Source of the DNA: an uncultured Flavobacteriaceae bacterium
GTDB taxonomy: Bacteria > Bacteroidota > Bacteroidia > Flavobacteriales > Flavobacteriaceae
Direction: 5' to 3'
Assembly (NCBI GenBank): GCA_913043275.1
Contig: CAJWLL010000001.1
Coordinates: forward strand, 1 to 64,000
Length of the DNA stretch: 64,000 bases
In this document: in pieces, positions 36,511-45,146 of the stretch
How the letters are laid out: each line of letters starts with the position of its first letter
Numbering within the stretch: the stretch's first letter is position 1
Notes under the pieces: model-generated
What the model saw: the letters and a program-made list of their open reading frames with translations, nothing else
Told to the model about the DNA's origin: nothing
The model's database searches: none
Made by a program: the position numbers and the translations under genes

Positions 36511-37677
36511 TTATGGAATGTTTTTGACCCTTTGATTATGTTCTACAATAGTTGCTCCCTCCTTTACCAAAAGGTCACCGGCTTGAATGCCCTCTAATAC
36601 TTCTACTTTATCCATGCTGTTTTTACCCAATTGAACAAAAACCTGTTTGGTACGATATACTTGTTCTTTTCCGTCAGGGCTTAATTTGAAAATATATTTT
36701 TCACCAATGGCGTTTTCTTTGATAATGCTGAGTGGAATCATCAATGCCTCAGGATTACTGTAATCGTTGATTTTTAATTTGCAACTCAGGTTGGGTTTGA
36801 TCATTTCATCGGTATTGGTGAGGGGAGTTTCCACCCTAAAACTGCGGTTGTTGGGATTGATAAAGTTCCCCGTCTGACGTATTGTGGTGAGATATTCTCG
36901 TTCTAACATGGGAATCTTTACTATTGCCTTTGTTCCTTTTTTGACCTGTCTGAGGTACCGTTCAGGTACGCTCGCTTCTGTGTACATCTTTTGGAGATTG
37001 ATGATTCTCAGCACTGGGGTTTGTCCGGGCAACAAGTTGGCCCCTGTATTAGCCACAATTTCGTCTATGGTTCCCGAAAAAGGGGCTAGAATCTGGGTTC
37101 GTTGTAATTGTTTTTTTAACTGTTCGATGGATTTTAATAAGCTTTCGTAGCTAGCTTTGGTTTGAAGTAACTGCATTTCGGAGCCTATGTTTTGACCCCA
37201 TAGCCTTTGAGTACGATCATAAGTTGTTTTTGAAAGTGACGCTTGAATCTGCAATTGTTCCAGTTGGTTTTTAAGCCCTGCATCGTCAATCTGTGCGAGT
37301 AGTTTTCCTTTTTTGACCTTTTCTCCTTCCCCAACAAAAACTTTTTTAAGTGTACCACTGTATTCGGGATAAAGTAGCACATTTTGTCGGGTTTTGATGT
37401 TGGCTTGTATCTCCAGATAATTTTCAAAATTTTCCGGTTTTACCTCAAACATAGAAATCAGCGGTAGTTTTTCGGTGGAATCCAAATTCGAAATAGCGGT
37501 ATTGATTTGGTTCAATTCTATTTTTATCGCATTTAGGGTTTTTAACTTAACTTCTTTTTTCGTTTTTAGTCCTTCAAGGTTTTTTGCTGCGATCAGATCT
37601 GAGGTAGAAACAGATTGATCCCCGCTGCAGCCTATAGTAAAGGCCATTATATATAGGCAGTATATAACTTTTTTCAT
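36511..37677 (-). CDS. RND efflux periplasmic adaptor lipoprotein
   Basis: Membrane-fusion protein linking the pump and the outer-membrane channel. The 388-residue protein has a lipobox-like signal ending at Cys17 (AFTIGC). A coiled-coil hairpin flanks the lipoyl half-motifs (YSGTLKKVFVGEGEKVKKG and LAPFSGTIDEIVANTGANL), and a beta-barrel domain follows. An extra predicted coil at residues 30-65 precedes the usual lipoyl region. It lies 3 bases after the TolC-like gene. Confidence 0.93.
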   Translation of the reverse strand: MKKVIYCLYIMAFTIGCSGDQSVSTSDLIAAKNLEGLKTKKEVKLKTLNAIKIELNQINTAISNLDSTEKLPLISMFEVKPENFENYLEIQANIKTRQNVLLYPEYSGTLKKVFVGEGEKVKKGKLLAQIDDAGLKNQLEQLQIQASLSKTTYDRTQRLWGQNIGSEMQLLQTKASYESLLKSIEQLKKQLQRTQILAPFSGTIDEIVANTGANLLPGQTPVLRIINLQKMYTEASVPERYLRQVKKGTKAIVKIPMLEREYLTTIRQTGNFINPNNRSFRVETPLTNTDEMIKPNLSCKLKINDYSNPEALMIPLSIIKENAIGEKYIFKLSPDGKEQVYRTKQVFVQLGKNSMDKVEVLEGIQAGDLLVKEGATIVEHNQRVKNIP

Positions 37678-37680
37678 GGA

Positions 37681-39024
37681 TTATTGAGTGTTAGATTGAT
37701 TGAGAAGGGTTTCAAGTGTAGTTTTATTGGTGATTACTTTTTGAATAGCTTTTACAAAATTACTTTGAGCAGTATATAGTTGAAGCTGGGCTATACGCAG
37801 TTCAAAACTTTGGATCATTCCCTCAAAATATTTGGTTTGATTTTTTCTCTCTATTCTTTCGGCAAGTCTCAAATTTTCTTTTTCGGTAAAGTAATTGTCG
37901 ATTGCCAATTGATATTCGTTTAGGGCGGCACTCACTTCAATTCTGATTTTCGACTGAATTTCCTCCAGTTGGGTTTTGGCTTGATCCAAACTGATTTTCG
38001 CTTTTTGCGTATTTGCATCTCTTCCCAAGGAGCTAAATATGGGAATTTTGACGTTCAAACCTAAAAGTGAAGAACCATACCACTTTTGTTCACTATCTGT
38101 GAAAGTAAATTCATTGCTGTTTCCTGTATAGGTTCGGTTTATAAAGGCATTAACCTTAGGAAGTGCTTTTGATTTTTCAAGCTTTAATTTTAGGGATTCA
38201 GATTTTACTGTGTTATCTGCAATTCTAATATCAATGTTGTTATCGATATTTTCTGAATTAGGTAGTGTTTTGAAGTAGAGATCTTCATTAAAAATATCAT
38301 CTAGTTCATTTTTGAGTTTGAGTGGAGAATCTATGGGATAACCAATCACAAATTTTAGCATCTTCTCCTCAATCTTCAACAAGCTTGTGGCGTATTTTAA
38401 TCGACTGTTCGTTTGGGACAATGTCAATTGGATTTGCTCTACGCTCTCTTCTTCTTCAAAACCATTTCGAAAAAGCTGATGGATTTCTTGGAAATTGTCT
38501 TCCAAAGAAGCTCTGTTTTTTTCTAAAAACTTGATATTATATTTTGCCAAAAGAGCATTAGAGTATAGGTTGGTGATCATTTTTTTTACCTCTAAATTTG
38601 TTTTTTCAAACAGGTTTTCTGAGATGGCAAGGTAAACTTTGGTAGCTTGAAGTCCTATCAGATAGGAACCGTCAAAAATGAGTTGTTCCATTTTAAATGA
38701 CCCAATCATATTTTGTTCTGTCCCAAAGGTAAGCTCACTAAGCTCTCCGGGTTTTCCTCCGAAAAACTCAGCAGGAACTAGTGAAACTGGCATTTCAAGA
38801 AAGTTTTGATAATTGACTTCAGAACTGACTTGCGGAAGTCCCAAAGCAATAGTTTTCCATTTCTCTTTTTTTGCTTTTTGTATTTCCCTATTGGCATTGA
38901 TAATCGAACGATTGTGTGTCAACCCATAATCGATGGCTTCTTCTAATGTAAGGGATTCAGGCAGTTCTTGGGCTTGTGTTGCGCAGAAGAGGAAGGTTAG
39001 AAACAATAATAAATGAATCTTCAT
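37681..39024 (-). CDS. TolC-family outer-membrane efflux protein
   Basis: Outer-membrane channel partner of the RND pump. The 447-residue protein has a signal peptide (LLLFLTFLFCATQAQ), then ESLTLEEAIDYGLTHNRSI, the standard OEP N-terminus. It shows the two long helical coiled-coil repeats of the family (from about residues 180 and 380). The C-terminal repeat has NALLAK and ALNEYQLAIDNY. It starts 4 bases after the tetR stop and is followed by the adaptor gene. Confidence 0.92.
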   Translation of the reverse strand: MKIHLLLFLTFLFCATQAQELPESLTLEEAIDYGLTHNRSIINANREIQKAKKEKWKTIALGLPQVSSEVNYQNFLEMPVSLVPAEFFGGKPGELSELTFGTEQNMIGSFKMEQLIFDGSYLIGLQATKVYLAISENLFEKTNLEVKKMITNLYSNALLAKYNIKFLEKNRASLEDNFQEIHQLFRNGFEEEESVEQIQLTLSQTNSRLKYATSLLKIEEKMLKFVIGYPIDSPLKLKNELDDIFNEDLYFKTLPNSENIDNNIDIRIADNTVKSESLKLKLEKSKALPKVNAFINRTYTGNSNEFTFTDSEQKWYGSSLLGLNVKIPIFSSLGRDANTQKAKISLDQAKTQLEEIQSKIRIEVSAALNEYQLAIDNYFTEKENLRLAERIERKNQTKYFEGMIQSFELRIAQLQLYTAQSNFVKAIQKVITNKTTLETLLNQSNTQ

Positions 39025-39028
39025 GGAG

Positions 39029-39628
39029 TTAAATTGTTTTGTTGTATTCTTCTAAATAATTTAATCCTTTGGGGGTAACAATAGCCCTGAGGTGATAATC
39101 AATGTATTTCCCAATAATGAGGTCAATATCTGTATCCTTGGGAGGAAAAAGCTCTATATCTCTTAATCCTCCAAAACCATTAAAGTAAATCCGTGTGATA
39201 AACTCAGTATCGATGGAAGTCCTGAAAAGTCCAGTATCTATTCCTTTTCTTAAACTCATTTTAAAAGTATCTCCTAGGGCAGAGAGTTCCTTCTTTCTGA
39301 TTTCTGCATAGATAGCAGGATAATATTTTTGCAATTGGTATTGGGGAGATTTGTCTTTTTTCCCCAAAACTTCTACCGCTATTTTTTTGATTTCATATAG
39401 GGCTTTAATCGGATTTTCAATAGAAGATTGAACAGCTATGATTTTGTCTTTTACTTGCTCAAAAACAAGAAAAACTGCCGATCTGACCAAAGAGGTCTTA
39501 TCATCAAAATAGTGATAGATAGTTTTTTTGGAGATGCTCAAGTGCTCAGCAATATCATCCATAGTAACAGCTTTATAACCATATTTGAGAAACAGAGAAG
39601 AAGCCGATGCAACGATTTCTTTATCCAC
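39029..39628 (-). CDS. TetR-family regulator of the efflux operon
   Basis: Repressor with an N-terminal helix-turn-helix (YKAVTMDDIAEHLSISKKTI, then YHYFDDKTSLV) and a variable ligand-binding domain. I choose GTG 39628 (DKEIVASASSLFLKYGY after the start), giving 199 residues. The longer frame from ATG 39682 would place its first 18 codons over an inverted repeat that looks like the operator. It is the first gene of the tetR-tolC-adaptor-RND operon, so repression is probably autogenous. The inducing compound is unknown. Confidence 0.88.
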   Translation of the reverse strand: MDKEIVASASSLFLKYGYKAVTMDDIAEHLSISKKTIYHYFDDKTSLVRSAVFLVFEQVKDKIIAVQSSIENPIKALYEIKKIAVEVLGKKDKSPQYQLQKYYPAIYAEIRKKELSALGDTFKMSLRKGIDTGLFRTSIDTEFITRIYFNGFGGLRDIELFPPKDTDIDLIIGKYIDYHLRAIVTPKGLNYLEEYNKTI

Positions 39629-39653
39629 AACAATTTTTTGCAAACATAAAACA

Positions 39654-39679
39654 GAAACTTTAAAAACAAAAAAAGTTTC
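39654..39679. promoter_or_regulatory. Candidate TetR operator (inverted repeat)
   Basis: GAAACTTT (39654-39661) and AAAGTTTC (39672-39679) form an 8-base inverted repeat with a 10-base spacer. A further AAAGTTT half-site lies at 39681-39687. It sits just upstream of the tetR start, where an autoregulatory operator is expected, and 29 bases before the -7 box of the divergent prenyl synthase gene. Confidence 0.5.
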
Positions 39680-39707
39680 CAAAGTTTTTATTTTTATTAT
39701 GTTCCTT

Positions 39708-39715
39708 TACCTTTG
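39708..39715 (+). promoter_or_regulatory. Probable promoter of the prenyl synthase gene (-7 box)
   Basis: TACCTTTG matches TAnnTTTG and lies 32 bases before the ATG at 39748. The inverted repeat attributed to TetR lies just upstream. Confidence 0.5.
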
Positions 39716-39747
39716 GGCGGTGTATTTTTAACAAAAATAAAATTTGT

Positions 39748-40725
39748 ATGAATCTTTTTAATGCATATCAAAAAGCATTTGAGTCTGCAATCGAAGATTT
39801 TAATCAAGAGCAACCGCCCCAAAACCTTTACAAACCCATGCATTATCTGTTGGATTTGGGTGGAAAGAGAATCCGTCCTTTTCTTACATTAATGGCAGGA
39901 GAAGCTTTTGGCGTTTCTGTAAAAGACACCATAGGTGCGGCGTTGTCGGTAGAAGTATTTCACAATTTTACTCTTATGCACGATGATATAATGGACAAAG
40001 CTACTTTGCGAAGAGGGAAACCCACAGTTCATGAAAAATGGGATGTCAATTCCGCCATATTGTCTGGCGACGCTATGTTGATTAAAGCCTATCAATCTCT
40101 AGAGATTTACCCTATCAATATATTTAAAAAACTAGCCCGCTTGCTAAGCAAAACTGCTATTGAAGTTTGTGAAGGTCAGCAATACGATATGGATTTTGAA
40201 ATCCGTCCAAACACATCTGAAGAAGAATACATAGAAATGATCCGTTTGAAGACAGCGGTTTTGGTCGGATGTGCTCTTCAAATGGGTGCTATCATTGGAA
40301 GGGCTAACGAGGAAGATCAGCAGGCCATTTATGACTTCGGCATTCAATTGGGATTGGCCTTTCAATTGCAAGACGATTATCTAGACACCTTTGGGGATCA
40401 ATATACCTTTGGAAAAAAGATAGGAGGGGACATACTCAAGGGTAAAAAAACCATTCTTTATCATTTGGCCCTTAAGTATGGAGAGGAAGCCCAAAGTAAA
40501 GAATTGCAATCCTTGTTGGGTGTAAATAAATTCATGGATGATGAGGAAAAAATCAAAAAAGTTAAGTCTTTATTTGAGGCGACATCAGCCCAATCTGCTT
40601 CCCGAGATTTGATTAAACATCACTCTGATTTGGCAGGCATCGAATTGCAGAAACTAACCATCACCGAGGATCAAAAAAACCATTTTAGGGAGCTTAAAGA
40701 TTGGTTGATGCACCGCGCCTACTAA
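39748..40725 (+). CDS. Trans-isoprenyl diphosphate synthase
   Basis: Chain elongation of isoprenyl diphosphates. The 325-residue all-helical enzyme has GGKRIRPFLTLMA, the first Asp-rich motif HDDIMDKATLRRGKPT (D79, D80, D83), GDAMLIKAY and the second motif QLQDDYLDTFGD. Product length (farnesyl, geranylgeranyl or longer) cannot be set from this alone. The neighbouring lycopene cyclase would fit a geranylgeranyl product for carotenoids. Its stop overlaps the convergent crtY stop in CTAA. Confidence 0.93.
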   Translation: MNLFNAYQKAFESAIEDFNQEQPPQNLYKPMHYLLDLGGKRIRPFLTLMAGEAFGVSVKDTIGAALSVEVFHNFTLMHDDIMDKATLRRGKPTVHEKWDVNSAILSGDAMLIKAYQSLEIYPINIFKKLARLLSKTAIEVCEGQQYDMDFEIRPNTSEEEYIEMIRLKTAVLVGCALQMGAIIGRANEEDQQAIYDFGIQLGLAFQLQDDYLDTFGDQYTFGKKIGGDILKGKKTILYHLALKYGEEAQSKELQSLLGVNKFMDDEEKIKKVKSLFEATSAQSASRDLIKHHSDLAGIELQKLTITEDQKNHFRELKDWLMHRAY

Positions 40726-41855
40726 AAAATTCTTTTCCAAAGGGCATTGACAAATTGCCTTACATTAAAGGACCGCATGATCTGAAATTCTTGCCACAAT
40801 GAACTTTTTTCATCCAAGAACTTAAATATTACTTCAGGCGAATTCTTTTTAAACATCCTTTTAAATAGGTCGACCCCATGAGGATTGTCATTGGCTAGTA
40901 CGTCAATAAAGAGAAGATCGTAAAACCAAAATCGATCTCTTTTACCAAACCGAGATAGGGGCTGTCCTTTTTTTAGGAAACCCACCAGTTCCTTTGTCTT
41001 TTCATTTATACGCTGGAATGTGTATCCTGTGCTCGGTTTTGTCCAACCTCCTGCCGTACCGATAAGCAAAAGGTTTGAACTGTTTTTTAAATCAAAACGA
41101 TAACAAGTCATGGGTATTTCGCCCTCCTCTTCCTCGATGACCTCATAACCTCCAGTTGGCAGCTCCTTAAGAAAAGCTGCTATGGCATCTAAATACTCTT
41201 TTTTTTCCAAAATATTTTTAGAAAAAAGGGTGTATTCTAGCAAAGCTTTATTGGGGCTTAATGGTAATAAATACATAAACCGCGTATTTCCTTTTTGGGG
41301 AACATTAAAGTTCATAAAATCAATTTTGCCTGTGTCAAAACAAGGCTTTTGGGTTTGCACCACTTGCCCCACAAAATGTTGTAATAAAACAGGGTATTTT
41401 TTTTGTTGGACTAAGCTTTTGGAATTGTAAATGCTTGAAAAAATTAGACCGCCATGATAAGATTGGACCTCAGTGGTAACAATGTTTTCATCGATACTGC
41501 TAACCTTTGCTTTGATTTGGGTAAGTTGATCGAATTCTGCCAATTTTATTTTCATTGATTGGTAAAAATCAAGACTTCGAATCATTTTGTAGCTAAATGG
41601 TTCTAGGGAAAAGTCCATTTCAAAATCATTGGCATTGAAATAAGCCTTATTCCATGTTTTATGAACGATCTCTTCCAAATCCCCTTTACCTGACTCCCAA
41701 AAGCACCAAGTACGGTCATTGGTGTTTTTGGTGTCTTTTTCTATCAACAGTATTGATCGGTCATCAAAAAAGGGATCATTACAAATCCTATATGCTAAAA
41801 GCAAACCCGATGCTCCCCCTCCACAAATAATATAGTCGTAACGATTTTTATTCAT
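40722..41855 (-). CDS. crtY: Lycopene cyclase (CrtY family)
   Basis: FAD/NAD-dependent cyclase forming beta-rings on lycopene, giving beta-carotene-type pigments. The 377-residue protein opens with YDYIICGGGASGLLLAYRI (dinucleotide loop). It also has DRTWCFWESGKGD, the IGTAGGWTKPSTGYTF motif and RMFKKNSPEVIFKFLDE, all typical of the CrtY branch. No other crt gene (crtB, crtI, crtZ) lies in this window. It is convergent with the prenyl synthase gene. Confidence 0.92.
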   Translation of the reverse strand: MNKNRYDYIICGGGASGLLLAYRICNDPFFDDRSILLIEKDTKNTNDRTWCFWESGKGDLEEIVHKTWNKAYFNANDFEMDFSLEPFSYKMIRSLDFYQSMKIKLAEFDQLTQIKAKVSSIDENIVTTEVQSYHGGLIFSSIYNSKSLVQQKKYPVLLQHFVGQVVQTQKPCFDTGKIDFMNFNVPQKGNTRFMYLLPLSPNKALLEYTLFSKNILEKKEYLDAIAAFLKELPTGGYEVIEEEEGEIPMTCYRFDLKNSSNLLLIGTAGGWTKPSTGYTFQRINEKTKELVGFLKKGQPLSRFGKRDRFWFYDLLFIDVLANDNPHGVDLFKRMFKKNSPEVIFKFLDEKSSLWQEFQIMRSFNVRQFVNALWKRIF

Positions 41856-41940
41856 CGCACTTCAAAATTAGTCAATCTATAGAACAGTCAGTATAATTAC
41901 TTAATTTTATATATATTTATCAGCAACTTAAACGGCTGTT

Positions 41941-42756
41941 ATGGACGTTATTATTGAATTCTTTTCTAATATAAGTCCTGTCAAAGGAGCATTTTATGCA
42001 TCCTTATTTACCTGGCTGTTGACGGCATTTGGAGCCTCCTTTGTTTTTTTGTTTAAAACCATGAACCGTGGATTTTTTGACGGCATGCTTGGTTTTACCG
42101 GAGGGGTAATGGTTGCTGCCAGTTTTTGGAGTCTTTTGGCACCGGGTATCGAAATGTCTCCAGGCGAGGGTTTTGTTAAGGTCATTCCCGCAGCTTTAGG
42201 TTTTGGTTTTGGGGCCTTATTTATTTTTAGTTTGGACAAAATATTACCCCATATTCATATAAATTTTAAGGATTCTGAAGGAATCAAAACCCCATGGCAC
42301 AAAACCACATTGCTGGTATTGGCTATTACATTACATAACATCCCTGAGGGATTGGCAGTTGGCGTACTTTTTGGAGGAGTGGCCGCTGGAATCCCCGAAG
42401 CTTCTATTGGAGGAGCTATCGCTTTGGCTATAGGAATCGGCATTCAAAACTTTCCCGAAGGAATTGCAGTTTCCATGCCATTGAGAAGACAGGGGATAAG
42501 TAAATTCAAAAGCTTTTGGTACGGTCAGTTGTCTGCCATTGTTGAACCCATAGCTGCAGTTTTGGGGGCTGTAGCGGTAACATTTTTCACCCCAATTTTG
42601 CCCTATGCTTTGGCTTTTGCCGCGGGTGCAATGATCTTTGTGGTTGTGGAGGAGGTGATTCCTGAAACCCAGCTAGACAAATATACGGATATTGCCACAA
42701 TGGGATTTATTGTTGGCTTTATCGTGATGATGACCTTGGATGTAGCCTTAGGCTGA
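41941..42756 (+). CDS. ZIP-family metal transporter
   Basis: Inner-membrane transporter for zinc or related divalent metals into the cytoplasm. The 271-residue protein has about eight hydrophobic helices. The metal-site helices show LHNIPEGLAVGVLFGG and QNFPEGIAVSMPL (HNxPEG and QNxPEG), and a VVEEVIPE segment follows. The GufA/ZupT-like branch is most similar. It is convergent with thiL, with a 9-base overlap. Confidence 0.92.
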   Translation: MDVIIEFFSNISPVKGAFYASLFTWLLTAFGASFVFLFKTMNRGFFDGMLGFTGGVMVAASFWSLLAPGIEMSPGEGFVKVIPAALGFGFGALFIFSLDKILPHIHINFKDSEGIKTPWHKTTLLVLAITLHNIPEGLAVGVLFGGVAAGIPEASIGGAIALAIGIGIQNFPEGIAVSMPLRRQGISKFKSFWYGQLSAIVEPIAAVLGAVAVTFFTPILPYALAFAAGAMIFVVVEEVIPETQLDKYTDIATMGFIVGFIVMMTLDVALG

Positions 42757-43800
42757 TTCGTCCTTATTGAAATTTTTCCAACCTTGTGCCTGCAGTGATA
42801 TGGATTGCCCCAACCCTGTAATCATTTTACAAACTTCTTTTTGATCCGTAAAATGACCAATGGGGGTAAGCAATGGATGACCTTTTATTTTATCGTAATC
42901 CTCAGTTTTTATGGCAATCAACAATTCGTAGTCTTCCCCACCATTGAGTAAGGCAGTACTGCTGTTTATTTTAAATTCTTCTGCCGTACTGAAGGTCTGT
43001 GGATCGGCGGGGAGTTTTTCTTCATAAACAGTGCATCCTACTCCCGAGGCCTTGCTAAGGTGAAATATTTCTGACGAGAGCCCATCACTGATGTCGATCA
43101 TGGCGTTGGGCAGGATATTCACTTCTTCCAAAAGTTCTATGATATCCTTTCTCGCTTCAGGCTTCAATTGCCTTTCTATACAATAGGAATAAAGGGCCAA
43201 ATCCGGTTGGTTGTTGGGGTTTACTTTAAAAACCTCTTTTTCGCGTTCAAGTACTTGCAAGCCCATGTAGGCTCCACCTAAATCTCCACTCACCACCAAT
43301 AGGTCGTTTGCTTTTGCTCCTGATCGATAGGTGATTTTTTCCTTTTGTGCTTGCCCCATTGCCGTAACCGATATAATCAGTCCTGTCTTGCTACTTGAGG
43401 TATCTCCTCCGACCAAATCGATCTTGTAATTCTTACAGGCCAATTCTATACCCGCATACAATTCCTCCAAAGCTTCCATAGGAAAACGATTTGAAACAGC
43501 TATGGATACGGTTATCTGAGTGGGATTTGCATTCATAGCATATACATCCGAAAGATTTACCATTATAGATTTATACCCCAAATGTTTTAAAGGCACATAG
43601 GACAAATCAAAATGAATGCCCTCGATCAAAAGATCCGTAGTCACAACTGTTTGCCCTTTTGTAAAGTTCATCACTGCTGCATCATCTCCAATTCCCTTTT
43701 GGGTGGTAGGATGAATCAAAGGAAATTTTTTTGTCAAATGTTCAATTAGGCCAAATTCTCCAATTTCGGAAAGAGATGTATTGTTCTTTTTTTCAAACAT
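42748..43800 (-). CDS. thiL: Thiamine-monophosphate kinase
   Basis: Last step of thiamine diphosphate synthesis: TMP plus ATP gives TPP. The 350-residue PurM-like protein has GIGDDAAVMNF (metal-binding Asps), TTDLLIEGIHFDL, HLGYKSIMVNLSDVYAMNA, VGGDTSSSKTG and DISDGLSSEI. No TPP riboswitch lies in its upstream region. It complements the thiamine uptake locus at 16-20 kb. If only thiamine is imported, a kinase producing TMP or direct pyrophosphorylation would be needed as well. Confidence 0.95.
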   Translation of the reverse strand: MFEKKNNTSLSEIGEFGLIEHLTKKFPLIHPTTQKGIGDDAAVMNFTKGQTVVTTDLLIEGIHFDLSYVPLKHLGYKSIMVNLSDVYAMNANPTQITVSIAVSNRFPMEALEELYAGIELACKNYKIDLVGGDTSSSKTGLIISVTAMGQAQKEKITYRSGAKANDLLVVSGDLGGAYMGLQVLEREKEVFKVNPNNQPDLALYSYCIERQLKPEARKDIIELLEEVNILPNAMIDISDGLSSEIFHLSKASGVGCTVYEEKLPADPQTFSTAEEFKINSSTALLNGGEDYELLIAIKTEDYDKIKGHPLLTPIGHFTDQKEVCKMITGLGQSISLQAQGWKNFNKDESA

Positions 43801-43887
43801 TTGTCAAAATTACTAAGATTTCAAACAAACTTTTAGTAGTTATTAAATTTTGATATAAATGTCTGCAAACATACCTAAATTTACCCT

Positions 43888-45144
43888 ATGAATATTAGAA
43901 TGCTCTCTGTTTTCTTTTTTACATTTCTTTCTATGTCCTGTAAAAAGGATTCGAATGAAGATGAACTTGTGGACTCTTCAGTATCGGTTGACATGGGAAA
44001 CACCAATACAACTGATAATCAAAAAATTGACACTCCATGTGAAAATGGATATGCGGGTAAATATCCATGTAAAGGCTTTGATTTGTTATCTCACATTGAC
44101 CTTTCCACTTTTGAAAGTTCAGATGGAAACGATTCTTGGGGCTGGACAGATCCTTTGACCCAAAAAGAGTATGTGTTGATGGGATTGGAAAATGGAACTG
44201 CTTTTATCGATATCAGCGATCCAATAAAGCCAGTTTTTTTGGGCAAATTGCCTACTGCAACAGAGTCTAGTCCATGGAGGGATATCAAGGTATACGAAAA
44301 TCACGCCTTTATAGTTAGTGAAGCAGCTGACCACGGCATTCAAGTTTTTGATCTCACTCGATTGAGGGAGGCAGAACCTAAACAAAACTTTACTGCTGAT
44401 AAGGTGCTTAAAACTGTTCCAACTTCTCACAATATGGTTATTAACCCGGAAAGTGGTTATGGATATGTAGTTGGCACCAATAGGAATGACGAATTTATGG
44501 GAGGGGTCCATTTCCTCGACCTCAATGTTCCCCAGAAAATCAGATTTGTGGGAGGATTTGGTTTAGGAGGTTACAGTCACGACGCACAAGTGGTTAATTA
44601 CAAAGGGCCCGATCAGGACTACATCGGAAGGGAAATTTTCTTGGGATCCAATGAAACCAAACTGGTTATTGTGGATGTCACCGAAAAAGAAAATCCATCA
44701 ACTATTTCCGAGATAAGCTATCAAAACCCAACCTACACACACCAAGGATGGTTTGATAAGGATCAAAGGTTTTTTATTTTAGGGGATGAATTGGATGAAT
44801 TAAGAATCGGTGGAAAAACTAGAACATTGATTTTCGACCTAAGTGACTTGGACAAACCTTTAGTTCACCACACTTATTATGGTCCCACTGAAGCTATTGA
44901 CCACAACGGATACATCAAAGAGGATTTGTTTTATTTGGCTAATTACACCGCAGGTATCAGGGTAATTGAAATTGATGGTTTGGCGAATAAAAAAATGAAT
45001 GAAATAGGGTTTTTTGATACTTTTCCGGAACACAATTCTACTACCTTCAACGGTGCTTGGAATGTCTACCCCTTTTTCGATAGTGGAGTAATCGCTATAA
45101 GCGATATTAACAGAGGACTATTCCTTATCAAAAAATCAGAATAA
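43888..45144 (+). CDS. Choice-of-anchor B lipoprotein with LVIVD repeats
   Basis: A 418-residue secreted protein with a lipobox at Cys18 (FLSMSC). An acidic linker and the PCENGYAGKYPCKGFDLLSH segment follow, then repeated beta-propeller units with ENGTAFIDISDPIKPVFLG, HGIQVFDLTRL and TKLVIVDVTEKENPS, the LVIVD pattern. NHxTHQGWF-like and DHNGYI segments add conserved histidines. It is probably displayed on the cell surface; function unknown. It shares an operon with the next repeat lipoprotein (2-base gap). Confidence 0.82.
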   Translation: MNIRMLSVFFFTFLSMSCKKDSNEDELVDSSVSVDMGNTNTTDNQKIDTPCENGYAGKYPCKGFDLLSHIDLSTFESSDGNDSWGWTDPLTQKEYVLMGLENGTAFIDISDPIKPVFLGKLPTATESSPWRDIKVYENHAFIVSEAADHGIQVFDLTRLREAEPKQNFTADKVLKTVPTSHNMVINPESGYGYVVGTNRNDEFMGGVHFLDLNVPQKIRFVGGFGLGGYSHDAQVVNYKGPDQDYIGREIFLGSNETKLVIVDVTEKENPSTISEISYQNPTYTHQGWFDKDQRFFILGDELDELRIGGKTRTLIFDLSDLDKPLVHHTYYGPTEAIDHNGYIKEDLFYLANYTAGIRVIEIDGLANKKMNEIGFFDTFPEHNSTTFNGAWNVYPFFDSGVIAISDINRGLFLIKKSE

Positions 45145-45146
45145 AA

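Noticed and set aside
43804-43811. TAATTTTG box just before thiL as a leaderless promoter
   Set aside because: It matches TAnnTTTG but touches the ATG, and the region is so AT-rich that a chance match is likely.
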